A stretch of DNA of 52,329 bases from Silanimonas sp. (GTDB taxonomy: Bacteria; Pseudomonadota; Gammaproteobacteria; Xanthomonadales; Xanthomonadaceae): NCBI RefSeq assembly GCF_027530345.1, contig NZ_JAPZQK010000029.1, positions 1-52,329 on the forward strand, given 5' to 3'. This document shows, piece by piece, positions 1 to 8,532 of this stretch; position 1 is the stretch's first letter, and each line of letters begins with the position of its first letter. Both the position numbers and the translations under genes were made by a program. A model generated the notes under the pieces. The model was not told the DNA's origin. It saw only the letters and a list, made by a program, of their open reading frames with translations, and searched no databases.

Positions 1-1
1 T

Positions 2-118
2 TTTCAGGCCGCCAAGCGCAAGGCGCGTGGGTACGGCCGATTCGAAACCATGCGCACCGTGCTGTTCCTGATCGCCGGGAAGCTCGACTTCCGAGGCATC
101 AATCCCCATGCCGCATAA
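2..118 (+). CDS. ISL3-family transposase, C-terminal fragment
   Basis: Reading frame 2 gives 38 residues ending in TAA at 116-118. The text includes KRKARGYGRFETMRTVLFL followed by IAGKLDF, which matches the conserved C-terminus of ISL3 (IS204/IS1001/IS1165) DDE transposases. These enzymes move the element by cutting at the terminal repeats. The gene is partial only because the window starts inside it; no damage is visible. Its stop codon overlaps the first base of the right terminal repeat, as is usual for compact ISL3 elements. Confidence 0.8.
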   Translation, partial: FQAAKRKARGYGRFETMRTVLFLIAGKLDFRGINPHAA

Positions 119-141
119 CCCACTCGGATTTCAAAAGAGCC
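118..141. repeat. ISL3 right terminal inverted repeat
   Basis: Read on the minus strand this 24-mer starts GGCTCTTTTGAAATCCGAG. It matches the repeat at 52189-52212 at 21 of 24 positions. A further hairpin (ctcggattt 123-131 with aaatccgag 143-151) spans the element boundary. Confidence 0.85.
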
Positions 142-200
142 AAAATCCGAGGGCGTGCTTGGGTCGCTTTCAACCGCGCGTTTGAAACCGGCCGAATTTT

Positions 201-231
201 TGGGCACGGATTGGGCACGGGATGGGCACGG
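201..231. repeat. Three phased 11-bp tandem repeats (TGGGCACGG)
   Basis: TGGGCACGG occurs at 201-209, 212-220 and 223-231, exactly 11 bp apart, and a fourth GGGCAC lies at 265-270. The array sits just past the 3' end and terminator of tRNA-Met. Phasing of about one helical turn suggests protein binding. Arm-type integrase sites left by an element once integrated at the tRNA are one possibility. No integrase gene is visible. The rest of 142-270 shows no gene. Confidence 0.6.
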
Positions 232-270
232 AGCTCAACACATCGATCCGCTCAGCCGACCTTCGGGCAC

Positions 271-294
271 AAAAAACCCCGCAGAATCGCGGGG
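271..294 (-). terminator. Rho-independent terminator of tRNA-Met
   Basis: On the minus strand the stem CCCCGC / GCGGGG with a 6-nt loop is followed by six U residues. It lies 8 bp downstream of the tRNA 3' end, a textbook intrinsic terminator. Confidence 0.85.
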
Positions 295-301
295 TTAGGT
301 G

Positions 302-378
302 TGGTGGCTATGGGTGGACTCGAACCACCGACCCCAGCATTATGAGTGCTGTGCTCTAACCGGCTGAGCTACATAGCC
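302..378 (-). tRNA. tRNA-Met (anticodon CAT, elongator type)
   Basis: The minus strand folds into a 77-nt cloverleaf. The acceptor stem is GGCTATG / CATAGCC with discriminator A and an encoded CCA. The D arm is GCTCAGCCGGTTAGAGC, the anticodon stem is CAGCA / TGCTG with loop CTCATAA, and the T loop is GGTTCGAGTCC. It resembles the E. coli elongator tRNA-Met, which begins GGCTACGTAGCTC. A tRNA-Ile2 with a lysidine-modified CAT anticodon is the alternative, but the acceptor and anticodon stems favour Met. Confidence 0.92.
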
Positions 379-390
379 ACGGGGGCGGGC

Positions 391-419
391 ATTGTCCACG
401 CCGACCGCCGTCGCGTCAA
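391..419 (-). promoter_or_regulatory. Promoter of tRNA-Met
   Basis: On the minus strand TTGACG (419-414) is followed after 17 bp by GACAAT (396-391), 12 bp before the tRNA 5' end. The expected start site leaves a leader of about 5 nt. This also argues against starting acnD at the ATG at 392, which lies inside the promoter. Confidence 0.65.
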
Positions 420-511
420 CCGGACGACTGAACGGACACCGTCAGACCCGGTCGCGACGCGGGATCGCCGATAATCGTAGGCCTCGCCTGCGCTTCGAGC
501 CGACGCCCGCC

Positions 512-3124
512 ATGAACTCCGCCCACCGCAAGCCGCTGCCCGGCACCCGCCTCGACTATTTCGACGCCCGCGAGGCCGTCGATGCCATCCGTCCCGGGGC
601 CTGGGCCACGCTGCCGTACACCGCGCGCGTGCACGCCGAAAACATTGTTCGCCGGGCGGACGCGGTGTGCGTTCCGGACTACCTGCGCCAATTCATCGAG
701 CGCAAGCGCGACCTCGACTTCCCCTGGTTCCCGGCCCGCGTGGTCTGCCACGACATCCTCGGCCAGACGGCGCTCGTCGACCTCGCCGGCCTGCGCGATG
801 CCATCGCCGATTTCGGCGGCGATCCGGCGCAGGTGAATCCGGTGGTGCCGGTGCAGCTGATCGTCGACCACTCACTGGCCGTCGAATGCGGCGGCTTCGA
901 TCCGAATGCCTTCGAGAAGAACCGCGCCATCGAGGACCGCCGCAACGAGGACCGCTTCCACTTCATCGACTGGACGAAGCGCGCGTTCAAGAACGTCGAC
1001 GTGATACCGCCGGGCAACGGGATCATGCATCAGATCAACCTGGAGAAGATGTCGCCGGTGATCGGTGTCGAGCAGGGCGTCGCGTATCCCGACACCTGCG
1101 TCGGCACCGACTCGCACACGCCGCACGTCGATGCGCTCGGCGTCATCGCCATCGGTGTCGGCGGCCTCGAGGCCGAGAACGTGATGCTGGGCCGCGCCTC
1201 GTGGATGCGCCTGCCGGACATCGTCGCCGTCGAGCTGACCGGCAAGCCGCAGCCGGGCATCACCGCCACCGACATCGTGCTCTCGCTCACCGAGTTCCTG
1301 CGCAAGTCGAAGGTGGTCGGCGCCTACCTCGAGTTCCGCGGCGAAGGTGCGGCGGCGCTGACGCTGGGCGACCGCGCGACGATCTCGAACATGGCGCCGG
1401 AGTACGGCGCGACGGCGGCGATGTTCTTCATCGACGGCAACACACTCGATTACTTGCGCCTCACCGGCCGCTCGGACGAGCAGGTGGCGCTGGTCGAGAC
1501 CTATGCGAAGACGCTCGGCCTGTGGGCGGATGATCTGAAGACCGCCGAATACGAGCGCACGCTGCACTTCGATCTCAGCACCGTCGTTCGCACCATGGCC
1601 GGCCCGTCGAACCCGCATGCGCGCGTCGCGACGAGTGAGCTGGCCGCCAAAGGCATCGCGGGGAATCTCGCTGCCGCACGCGAGCAGGAGGCGCAGGGCC
1701 TGATGCCGGACGGCGCGGTGATCATCGCCGCGATCACCTCCTGCACCAACACATCGAACCCGCGCAACGTCATCGCCGCCGGCCTGCTGGCGAAGAAGGC
1801 GAACGCGCTGGGCCTCGTGCGCAAGCCCTGGGTGAAGACCTCGCTGGCGCCGGGCTCGAAGGCCGTGCAGCTCTATCTCGAAGAGGCCGGCCTGAAGACC
1901 GAACTCGAGGCGCTGGGCTTCGGCATCGTCGCCTTCGCCTGCACCACCTGCAACGGCATGAGCGGCGCGCTCGATCCGGCCATCCAGAAGGAAGTCATCG
2001 GACGCGACCTGTATGCGACGGCGGTGCTCTCCGGCAACCGCAACTTCGACGGCCGCATCCATCCCTACGCGAAGCAGGCCTTCCTCGCTTCGCCGCCGCT
2101 GGTGGTGGCCTATGCCATCGCCGGCACCGTGCGCTTCGACATCGAGAAGGACGCGCTGGGCCATCGCGCTGACGGCACGCCGATCCTGCTCAAGGACCTC
2201 TGGCCGACGGATGCCGAGATCGACGCCGTGGTGAAGCAGTCGGTGAAGCCGGAGCAGTACCGCAAGGTGTACGACCCGATGTTCCGCGTGGTGGTCGAGC
2301 ACGGCGAGGCGGTGAGGCCGCTGTACGACTGGCGCGAGATGAGCACCTATATCCGCCGCCCGCCGTATTGGGAAGGCGCATTGGCCAAGCCGCGCACGCT
2401 CTCGGGCCTGCGCCCGCTGGCGATCCTCGGTGACAACATCACCACCGACCATCTCTCGCCGTCGAACGCCATCCTGCTGAACAGCGCGGCCGGCGAGTAC
2501 CTCGCGAAGATGGGCCTGCCGGAAGAGGACTTCAATTCCTACGCCACACACCGCGGCGATCATTTGACGGCTCAGCGCGCGACCTTCGCGAATCCGACCC
2601 TGCAGAACGAGATGGTCCGCGATGCCGAGGGCAAGGTGCGCAAGGGCTCGCTGGCCCGCGTCGAGCCGGAGGGCAAGACGCTGCGCATGTGGGAAGCCAT
2701 CGAGACCTACATGGAGCGCGGCCAGCCGCTGATCATCATCGCCGGTGCCGACTACGGCCAGGGCAGCTCGCGCGACTGGGCGGCCAAGGGCGTGCGCCTC
2801 GCCGGCGTGGAGGCGATCGTGGCCGAAGGCTTCGAGCGGATTCACCGAACCAACCTGATCGGCATGGGCGTGCTGCCCTGCGAGTTCCTGCCCGGCACCA
2901 CGCGCCTCACGCTGGGCCTCGACGGCACCGAGACGTATGACGTCACCGGCGCCCGCACGCCGGGCGCGACGCTCACGCTGGTCGTGCATCGCAAGGACGG
3001 CAGCCGCGTGGAATGCCCGGTGCGCTGCCGCCTCGACACTGCCGAGGAAGTGGCGATCTACGAGGCGGGCGGTGTGCTGCAGCGCTTCGCGCAGGACTTC
3101 CTCGAAGCGACGAAGGCGGCCTGA
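512..3124 (+). CDS. acnD: Fe/S-dependent 2-methylcitrate dehydratase AcnD
   Basis: An aconitase-family [4Fe-4S] enzyme of 870 aa, the usual AcnD length. AcnD dehydrates 2-methylcitrate to an aconitate isomer in cytoplasmic propionate catabolism, and PrpF then isomerises the product. The three cluster cysteines are C411 (ITSCTNTSNP), C477 and C480 (CTTCNG). The C-terminal swivel domain carries GADYGQGSSRDWAAKG. The start at 512 was chosen because the upstream ATG at 392 would overlap the tRNA promoter and adds no aconitase sequence. GATAAT at 470-475 may be a -10 box, with no clear -35. The assignment as AcnD rather than AcnA rests on its fit to the AcnD subfamily and on prpF downstream. prpB and prpC are not in the window. 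Oddly, a restriction operon separates it from prpF. Confidence 0.9.
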   Translation: MNSAHRKPLPGTRLDYFDAREAVDAIRPGAWATLPYTARVHAENIVRRADAVCVPDYLRQFIERKRDLDFPWFPARVVCHDILGQTALVDLAGLRDAIADFGGDPAQVNPVVPVQLIVDHSLAVECGGFDPNAFEKNRAIEDRRNEDRFHFIDWTKRAFKNVDVIPPGNGIMHQINLEKMSPVIGVEQGVAYPDTCVGTDSHTPHVDALGVIAIGVGGLEAENVMLGRASWMRLPDIVAVELTGKPQPGITATDIVLSLTEFLRKSKVVGAYLEFRGEGAAALTLGDRATISNMAPEYGATAAMFFIDGNTLDYLRLTGRSDEQVALVETYAKTLGLWADDLKTAEYERTLHFDLSTVVRTMAGPSNPHARVATSELAAKGIAGNLAAAREQEAQGLMPDGAVIIAAITSCTNTSNPRNVIAAGLLAKKANALGLVRKPWVKTSLAPGSKAVQLYLEEAGLKTELEALGFGIVAFACTTCNGMSGALDPAIQKEVIGRDLYATAVLSGNRNFDGRIHPYAKQAFLASPPLVVAYAIAGTVRFDIEKDALGHRADGTPILLKDLWPTDAEIDAVVKQSVKPEQYRKVYDPMFRVVVEHGEAVRPLYDWREMSTYIRRPPYWEGALAKPRTLSGLRPLAILGDNITTDHLSPSNAILLNSAAGEYLAKMGLPEEDFNSYATHRGDHLTAQRATFANPTLQNEMVRDAEGKVRKGSLARVEPEGKTLRMWEAIETYMERGQPLIIIAGADYGQGSSRDWAAKGVRLAGVEAIVAEGFERIHRTNLIGMGVLPCEFLPGTTRLTLGLDGTETYDVTGARTPGATLTLVVHRKDGSRVECPVRCRLDTAEEVAIYEAGGVLQRFAQDFLEATKAA

Positions 3125-3197
3125 GCGGAGTGCGTCTCAGTCGGAGAGACGCCGGGCGGAATACTGGACGGACGCGGCAACGAATCGGAGCTGAGGA

Positions 3198-4850
3198 ATG
3201 CCCACGCTGAACTGGATTGGCAAAGACGCCGTTGTCAAGCACCACAAGGACGTCCCGTTCCGCTTGCTGGAACCCGTGTCAGCGCTGTCGGTGGGCGATG
3301 TCGACAGCGGCAACCTGATCGTGCAGGGCGACAACCTGCTGGCGCTGAAGGCGCTGCTGCCGCGCTATGCGGGGCAGGTGAAGTGCATCTACATCGACCC
3401 GCCGTACAACACAGGCAACGAAGGCTGGGTCTACAACGACAACGTCAACAGCCCGGAGATCCGCCGCTGGCTGGGCGAGGTGGTGGGCAAGGAGGGCGAG
3501 ACGCTGGATCGCCACGACCGCTGGTTGTGCATGATGTACCCGCGGCTGATGCTGCTGAAGCAGTTCCTGCGGGAGGATGGGGCCATCTTCGTGTCGATTG
3601 ACGACAACGAGGCGCCCAATCTCCGACTGCTAATGGATGAGGTGTTTGGCGCACGAAACTTCGTGACGGCGTTGATTTGGCGGAAAGTCGATAGCCCGAA
3701 CGACAACAAGGTCTCCTTGACGCCCGACCACGAGTACGTACTCGCTTATGCGGCGAACAAGCCGAAGCTGTCGCTCTCGCAGATGTCGGCACCCGGAATC
3801 GTCGAAGCCTATGGTCAAGTCGATGACGCCGGACGCCGATACCGCGATCGTTTGCTCAAAAAGAACGGGCGAAACAGTCTCCGTCGTGACCGGCCGACGA
3901 TGTACTTTCCGTTGACCGCACCGGATGGTTCGACGGTCTATCCGACGCACGACAACGGCGAAGATGCCCGCTGGGCGATGGGGCAGGACGGCGTAGCGAG
4001 GCACATTGAGGCGAACACGTTGATATGGAAGCAGCGGCAGCGCCAGGGGTCGCCTGTGTGGGAGCCGTACACCCGCGAATTCGCGCCCGATGATCCGCGT
4101 CGACCGTATCCCAGCCTTTGGGCCGACCTCCCCACCATGCGTCAAGCGAAAGCTTTCTTGAGGGGGGTGTTCAACACGACGGATCTCTTCGACACGCCCA
4201 AGCCCGTTGAACTGATCGAGCGCATTTTGAGGATGATGAACGATCGCAATGCGATCGTTCTCGACAGCTTTGCTGGATCAGGCACTACCGGTCACGCCGT
4301 TCTCAAGCTCAACGCAGAAGACGGGGGCAGTCGGCGATTTCTCATGGTGGAAATGGATGATTCGATCGCTCGCGACGTAACGGCGGCACGAGTCAGCAAA
4401 GTCGCTTCAGGTTATTCGCCGAACGAAGGCGAGGCCGTGTCCGGCCTCGGTGGCGGCTTTCAGTTCTGCACGCTCGGCAAGCCCCTGTTCGACGCGCGCG
4501 GCCACATCAGCAACGAGGTCCGCTTTGCGGAGCTGGCCCGCTTCGTCTGGTTCATGGAAACCGGCATGGGTTTGCCCGCGACCCGTGCCAGCCGCAAGGG
4601 CGCCGACACCACCAGCCCGCTGCTGGGCGTGCACGAAGGCGGCGCGGTGTACCTGCTGTACAACGGCATCCTGAAAGACCGCAGCATCGACGGCGGCAAT
4701 GTGCTGACCACGCCGCTGCTGGAGCATCTGCCGGCGCACGAGGGTCCGCGTGTGGTCTACGGTGCCCGCTGCGCCATCGGCGCGGAGCGCCTGCGGGCCT
4801 TGGGCATCGTGTTCAAGCAGTTGCCCTACCACCTCCGGGTGGCCCCATGA
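3198..4850 (+). CDS. mod: Type III-like DNA methyltransferase (Mod)
   Basis: A 550-aa N6-adenine/N4-cytosine DNA methyltransferase that should modify the host recognition site and give specificity to the restriction subunit. The catalytic motif DPPY lies at residues 67-70 and the SAM-binding FAGSGTTG starts at F358. Motif IV before motif I is the beta-class order found in Type III Mod proteins. Between them (about residues 135-340) lies the presumed target-recognition region. Its DNA is visibly less GC-rich than either flank: counted 60-base lines give 55% at 3661 and 48% at 4201, against 67% at 3301 and 77% at 4561. It starts 73 bp after acnD and its TGA overlaps the next ATG (ATGA), so it is translationally coupled to rhuM. 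The recognition sequence cannot be read from the gene. Confidence 0.88.
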   Translation: MPTLNWIGKDAVVKHHKDVPFRLLEPVSALSVGDVDSGNLIVQGDNLLALKALLPRYAGQVKCIYIDPPYNTGNEGWVYNDNVNSPEIRRWLGEVVGKEGETLDRHDRWLCMMYPRLMLLKQFLREDGAIFVSIDDNEAPNLRLLMDEVFGARNFVTALIWRKVDSPNDNKVSLTPDHEYVLAYAANKPKLSLSQMSAPGIVEAYGQVDDAGRRYRDRLLKKNGRNSLRRDRPTMYFPLTAPDGSTVYPTHDNGEDARWAMGQDGVARHIEANTLIWKQRQRQGSPVWEPYTREFAPDDPRRPYPSLWADLPTMRQAKAFLRGVFNTTDLFDTPKPVELIERILRMMNDRNAIVLDSFAGSGTTGHAVLKLNAEDGGSRRFLMVEMDDSIARDVTAARVSKVASGYSPNEGEAVSGLGGGFQFCTLGKPLFDARGHISNEVRFAELARFVWFMETGMGLPATRASRKGADTTSPLLGVHEGGAVYLLYNGILKDRSIDGGNVLTTPLLEHLPAHEGPRVVYGARCAIGAERLRALGIVFKQLPYHLRVAP

Positions 4851-5908
4851 GCGACGACACCCCGCCCCCCTCCGAGCTCCTGCTTTATCGGGGCCAGGAT
4901 GAGCGCACCCGGCTGGAGGTGCGCCTCAGCGGCGATTCCGTGTGGTTGTCGCAGCGGCAGATCGCGGCGCTGTACGACGTGTCTGTGCCCACGGTGAACG
5001 AGCACCTGGCCGCCGCGTTCGAGGATGGCGAGCTTGAACCTGAACGAACTATTCGGAAATTCCGAATCGTTCAAGTGGAGGGCGGCCGCGAAGTGCGTCG
5101 GCTGGTGGACCACTACGCGCTGCCGGCCATTCTGGCCGTGGGTTACCGCGTCCGTTCGGCACGCGGCACGCAGTTCCGTCAGTGGGCCACCGAGCGGCTG
5201 TCCGAGTATCTCGTCAAGGGCTTCGCCATGGACGACGAGCGGCTGAAGCGCGGTCCGGACGACGGCTATTTCGAAGAGTTGCTGGCGCGCATCCGCGACA
5301 TCCGTTCGTCCGAGCGGATGTTCTGGCGGAAAGTGCTGGACATCTATGCCACCAGCATCGACTACGACCCGTCGGCGGAAGCCAGCCAGCGCTTCTTCCA
5401 GACGGTGCAGAACAAGATGCACTTCGCGGCCCACGGCCAGACCGCGGCCGAAGTGGTGAAGGCGCGCGCCGATGCGTCCCGCCCGCACATGGGCCTCACC
5501 GGCTGGAGCGGAGGCGCGCCACGCAAGCAGGACGTTGGTATTGCCAAGAACTATCTGGACGCCGACGAACTGGACACGCTGAACCGCATCGTGACCGCCT
5601 ACCTCGAGTTCGCCGAGCTTCAGGCCCTGAACCGCCGAGCGATGACGATGGCGGACTGGATCGCCAAGTTGGACGATTTCCTCCGGCTGGGTGGGCGTGA
5701 AGTGCTGACGCACGCGGGGACGGTGAGCCACGACACCGCGCAGGCGCATGCCGAGCAGCAGTACGCCCTGCTTCTTCAGCAGCGTTCGGCGTTGCCGTCG
5801 CTAGCGGAGAAGGCGTTCGAGACCTTGGCGAAGGCGTTGCCCAACGCCAAGGGCCGATCATCCGCATCCGGCAAGCGCCGAACGAGTGCCAAGGACAAGG
5901 ACGCATGA
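4847..5908 (+). CDS. RhuM-family protein inside the restriction operon
   Basis: A 353-aa protein of the RhuM (virulence RhuM, Pfam RhuM) family. The N-terminal part holds a winged-helix-like stretch, VWLSQRQIAALYDVSVPTVN (about residues 28-47), followed by the family core with RTIRKFRIVQ, HYALPAILAVGYRVRS and GTQFRQWA. The middle and C-terminal parts are helical. The last 20 residues are a basic, low-complexity K/R/S/A tail. The biochemical role of RhuM is unknown. Relatives are often encoded within restriction-modification loci. It overlaps mod by 4 bp (ATGA) and res by 4 bp (ATGA), so all three should be made together. A DNA-binding accessory or regulator role is inference. Confidence 0.85.
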   Translation: MSDDTPPPSELLLYRGQDERTRLEVRLSGDSVWLSQRQIAALYDVSVPTVNEHLAAAFEDGELEPERTIRKFRIVQVEGGREVRRLVDHYALPAILAVGYRVRSARGTQFRQWATERLSEYLVKGFAMDDERLKRGPDDGYFEELLARIRDIRSSERMFWRKVLDIYATSIDYDPSAEASQRFFQTVQNKMHFAAHGQTAAEVVKARADASRPHMGLTGWSGGAPRKQDVGIAKNYLDADELDTLNRIVTAYLEFAELQALNRRAMTMADWIAKLDDFLRLGGREVLTHAGTVSHDTAQAHAEQQYALLLQQRSALPSLAEKAFETLAKALPNAKGRSSASGKRRTSAKDKDA

Positions 5909-8526
5909 AACTCAAGACGTATCAGGGAGAGGTTCTCGATCGCTTCGAGGACTTTCTGCGCCGCTGGCGGCACGAGGCGGAAGCCCAGCCGGGCACTCGT
6001 GAGGCCAGTCGTCGCGCCTTCGAAGCCTGCACGCTGGAGACCTTCAAGGTCCGGGTGCCTTATCACGCGCCCGTACCGCTGGCCGAGGACGACGTGCCCG
6101 TCGTGTGTTTGCGCGTCCCCACCGGGGGCGGCAAGACGCTGATCGGTGGCCACGCCATCGAGCGGCTGAAACGCAGTTTCCTGGGGTCGGTCAACACCCT
6201 CACGGTCTGGCTGGTGCCGACCGACCCGATCCGTGCGCAGACGCTGAAGGCACTGCGTACGCCCGGCGAATTGCTTCATGACGAGTTGCGCATCCTGCTG
6301 GGTGAGGTCGCGGTGCTTGACCTCGACGAGGCCCTTTCCGTGTCGCCCGCCGTTCTCGACAGTCACGACACGATCATCGTGGCGACGATGCAGGCCTTCA
6401 AGCAAGCCGATACGGAGCGGCTTTCGGTCTACAAGCCGAACGGGGCGCTGATGGACCACTTCCGCGGCATCGAAGGCAGCGGCTGGTCGCTGGTCGAGGC
6501 GCTTGCGCTTCGACGCCCGTTCATCGTCGTGGACGAGGCGCACAACCAGGGCACCGCGCTGGCGTTCGATACCTTGGCGCGCCTCAAGCCCTGCGCCGTC
6601 CTCGAGATGACGGCCACGCCTGACCGCCTTCACCAGCCCTCGAACGTGTTGGTGTCGATCTCGGCCTCGACCCTGCAAGGCGAGGACATGATCAAGCTGC
6701 CCATCGAGATGGCCGTGCACGCGGACTGGCGCATTGCGCTGCGTGAAGCGATTGCCAAGCTCGATGCCCTTCAGGCTGATGCCGACCAAGAGCGCGCGAC
6801 GACCGGTGAAGTGCTCCGCCCGATCATGCTGCTGCAGGCCGAACGCCAGCAGCAGGACAACCCGGACGCCATGACCGTTGATCGCGTTCGCTCGGCACTG
6901 ATCGAGCAATTCGGTGTTCCCGAGGCGCAGATCGCGCGTTCGGCCAGCGGCATTGACGAATTGAGTACTGTGGATCCCGCGGTTCTTCGCTTCGTGATCA
7001 CCGCCGACAAGCTGCGCGAAGGCTGGGACTGGCCTGCGGCTTATGTGCTTTTGAGCTTCCGCGGGAGCAGCACTCAGGTGGCGCTGGAGCAGATTCTGGG
7101 TCGCGTCCTTCGGATGCCGCAGGTCACGAAGAAGTCTCGCCCGGCATTGAACCAAGCCTATGCGTTCGCGGTATCGGACAACCTCGCGCATGTTGCGGCC
7201 ACCCTGCGCGATGGCCTCGTCCAGTCCGGATTCGAGCGGCAGGATGTGAACGATCTTGTCCGTACGGGCGCCTTGATGGCGCCGGCCGAAGATCTGTTCC
7301 GCCAGAACGCCAGCGTCACCGTGCCGTTGCCCATCGACGAGGGTCGAGTGGTGCTGCCGGATTTCTCCACGCTGCCGGAGGCGACGCGGAAGCGGTTCGA
7401 GAGTCGGATCGAGCTGTCCCCTGAAACCGGCAGCTTCACGATCCGTGGCGAATGGAGCCCGCGTGACCAGCAGGCCCTCAAGAGCGTTGCCCCGAGCGAC
7501 TCGGCTCGAGAGGCGATCGAGCATGCGTTCGCCAGGCTTGCCGCCCCCGTTGAGGTTCCGGCGCTGACGCCCGCGGAGCGTGGCGAAACGTTTGCCGTGC
7601 CGCTGTTGGCGTGGCAACAGGGCGATTGGCTGTGCGACCTCGGGAGCGCACCCCCACTGGAGGGAACCCTCGCGCTCGCGGAGGTTGACGCCAAGTTGGA
7701 CGGCTCGGCATTTCCGCTTAAGGTCGAGACGCTGCAGCGGGCGCGGCTGGGCCTTGGCGAGGCGGGCAGGCTGCGCCTTGATCCCTTGGAGCGGCTGGAT
7801 GTCCAGCTGGGGCTGTTCAACCTGAGGGAGTCCGCGAGCCTCGAGGACTTGCTGTGGACCTTGGAGCGACGGCTTTCCGCCCCCGACATTGATCCGGAAG
7901 AGTTGGCCGCGTGGTTGTCGACCGCGCTTCGATTCCTGACCGAAGACCGGAAGCTGTCCATCGAAGAGCTGGTTTATCGGAAGTCCCGGTTGTCGGACGC
8001 GCTTGCGGAGCGCATCGCTAGTTCACGCGCCGGCGGACACCGTCAGCGCTTCTTGTCGCTGCTGGAAGATGAGGCAAGGCTGTCGGCAACTGAGCGCCTC
8101 CAGTGTGTTTTCCAAGCGGGGCGCTATGCGTGGGATTGGCAGTACAACGGCTTCGTGACGTTGCCCAAGCACTTCTTCCCCCAGATTGGCAATCTGAAGT
8201 CGACCGGCGAGGAGTTCGACTGCGCCAACTTCATTGCCAACACCTTGGAGGGTGTGCAGGACTGGGTGCGCAACGTCGAGCGCAAACCCGGTGCCTTTTC
8301 TTTGCCGACGTCGAAGCATCGCTTCTACCCCGACTTCCTCGTGCGGATGACGGACGGTCGCATCCTTGTCATCGAGTACAAGGGTGCTGATCGCTATGAC
8401 CAGCCAGAGCAGGCCGAAAAGCGCCGTATCGGCCAACTCTGGGCGAGGCGAGCCGGCGATCGCTACCGTTTTGTCATGCCCCAATCGCGCGACTGGGCCA
8501 TGATCCGTGCCGCTCTTGATGGATAA
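5905..8526 (+). CDS. res: Type III-like restriction endonuclease subunit (Res)
   Basis: An 873-aa superfamily-2 helicase fused to a nuclease. The Walker A motif TGGGKT is at residues 73-78, DEAH at 210-213, motif III is MTATP and motif VI is QILGRVLRMP. The C-terminal PD-(D/E)xK nuclease shows P809-D810 and E824-Y-K826. Together with Mod it should cleave foreign DNA lacking the host methyl mark after ATP-driven movement along DNA. It is the last gene of the mod-rhuM-res unit and stops 6 bp before prpF, so prpF may be read from the same transcript. All motifs are intact and no frameshift is visible. Base composition appears somewhat lower in GC than the flanking metabolic genes, consistent with acquisition. 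Confidence 0.88.
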   Translation: MKLKTYQGEVLDRFEDFLRRWRHEAEAQPGTREASRRAFEACTLETFKVRVPYHAPVPLAEDDVPVVCLRVPTGGGKTLIGGHAIERLKRSFLGSVNTLTVWLVPTDPIRAQTLKALRTPGELLHDELRILLGEVAVLDLDEALSVSPAVLDSHDTIIVATMQAFKQADTERLSVYKPNGALMDHFRGIEGSGWSLVEALALRRPFIVVDEAHNQGTALAFDTLARLKPCAVLEMTATPDRLHQPSNVLVSISASTLQGEDMIKLPIEMAVHADWRIALREAIAKLDALQADADQERATTGEVLRPIMLLQAERQQQDNPDAMTVDRVRSALIEQFGVPEAQIARSASGIDELSTVDPAVLRFVITADKLREGWDWPAAYVLLSFRGSSTQVALEQILGRVLRMPQVTKKSRPALNQAYAFAVSDNLAHVAATLRDGLVQSGFERQDVNDLVRTGALMAPAEDLFRQNASVTVPLPIDEGRVVLPDFSTLPEATRKRFESRIELSPETGSFTIRGEWSPRDQQALKSVAPSDSAREAIEHAFARLAAPVEVPALTPAERGETFAVPLLAWQQGDWLCDLGSAPPLEGTLALAEVDAKLDGSAFPLKVETLQRARLGLGEAGRLRLDPLERLDVQLGLFNLRESASLEDLLWTLERRLSAPDIDPEELAAWLSTALRFLTEDRKLSIEELVYRKSRLSDALAERIASSRAGGHRQRFLSLLEDEARLSATERLQCVFQAGRYAWDWQYNGFVTLPKHFFPQIGNLKSTGEEFDCANFIANTLEGVQDWVRNVERKPGAFSLPTSKHRFYPDFLVRMTDGRILVIEYKGADRYDQPEQAEKRRIGQLWARRAGDRYRFVMPQSRDWAMIRAALDG

Positions 8527-8532
8527 ACTGCA

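Larger units (their letters stand above)
1..141 (+). mobile_element. Right end of an ISL3-family insertion sequence
   Basis: The window opens inside an insertion sequence. The last codons of an ISL3-type transposase (2-118) run straight into a 24-bp terminal inverted repeat (118-141). The reverse complement of that repeat begins GGCTCTTTTG, a typical ISL3 end. The rest of the element lies outside the window. The AT-rich flank aaaatccg (142-149) could be one copy of an 8-bp target duplication, but the other copy cannot be seen. Confidence 0.85.

Noticed and set aside
142-149. Target-site duplication shared with the right-hand IS
   Set aside because: The base run aaaatccg does not match cattttca at 52181-52188, so the two visible flanks do not form a duplication.
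4-207. Minus-strand open frame of 67 aa
   Set aside because: It crosses the IS end and the terminal repeat and is the antisense of the transposase C-terminus.
392-511. Longer N-terminus for acnD
   Set aside because: The extra 40 residues overlap the tRNA-Met promoter and do not resemble aconitases; the ATG at 512 starts the family sequence.
872-2989. 705-aa minus-strand open frame
   Set aside because: Antisense of acnD; it is Arg/His/Ala-rich, as expected from GC-rich third-position bias.
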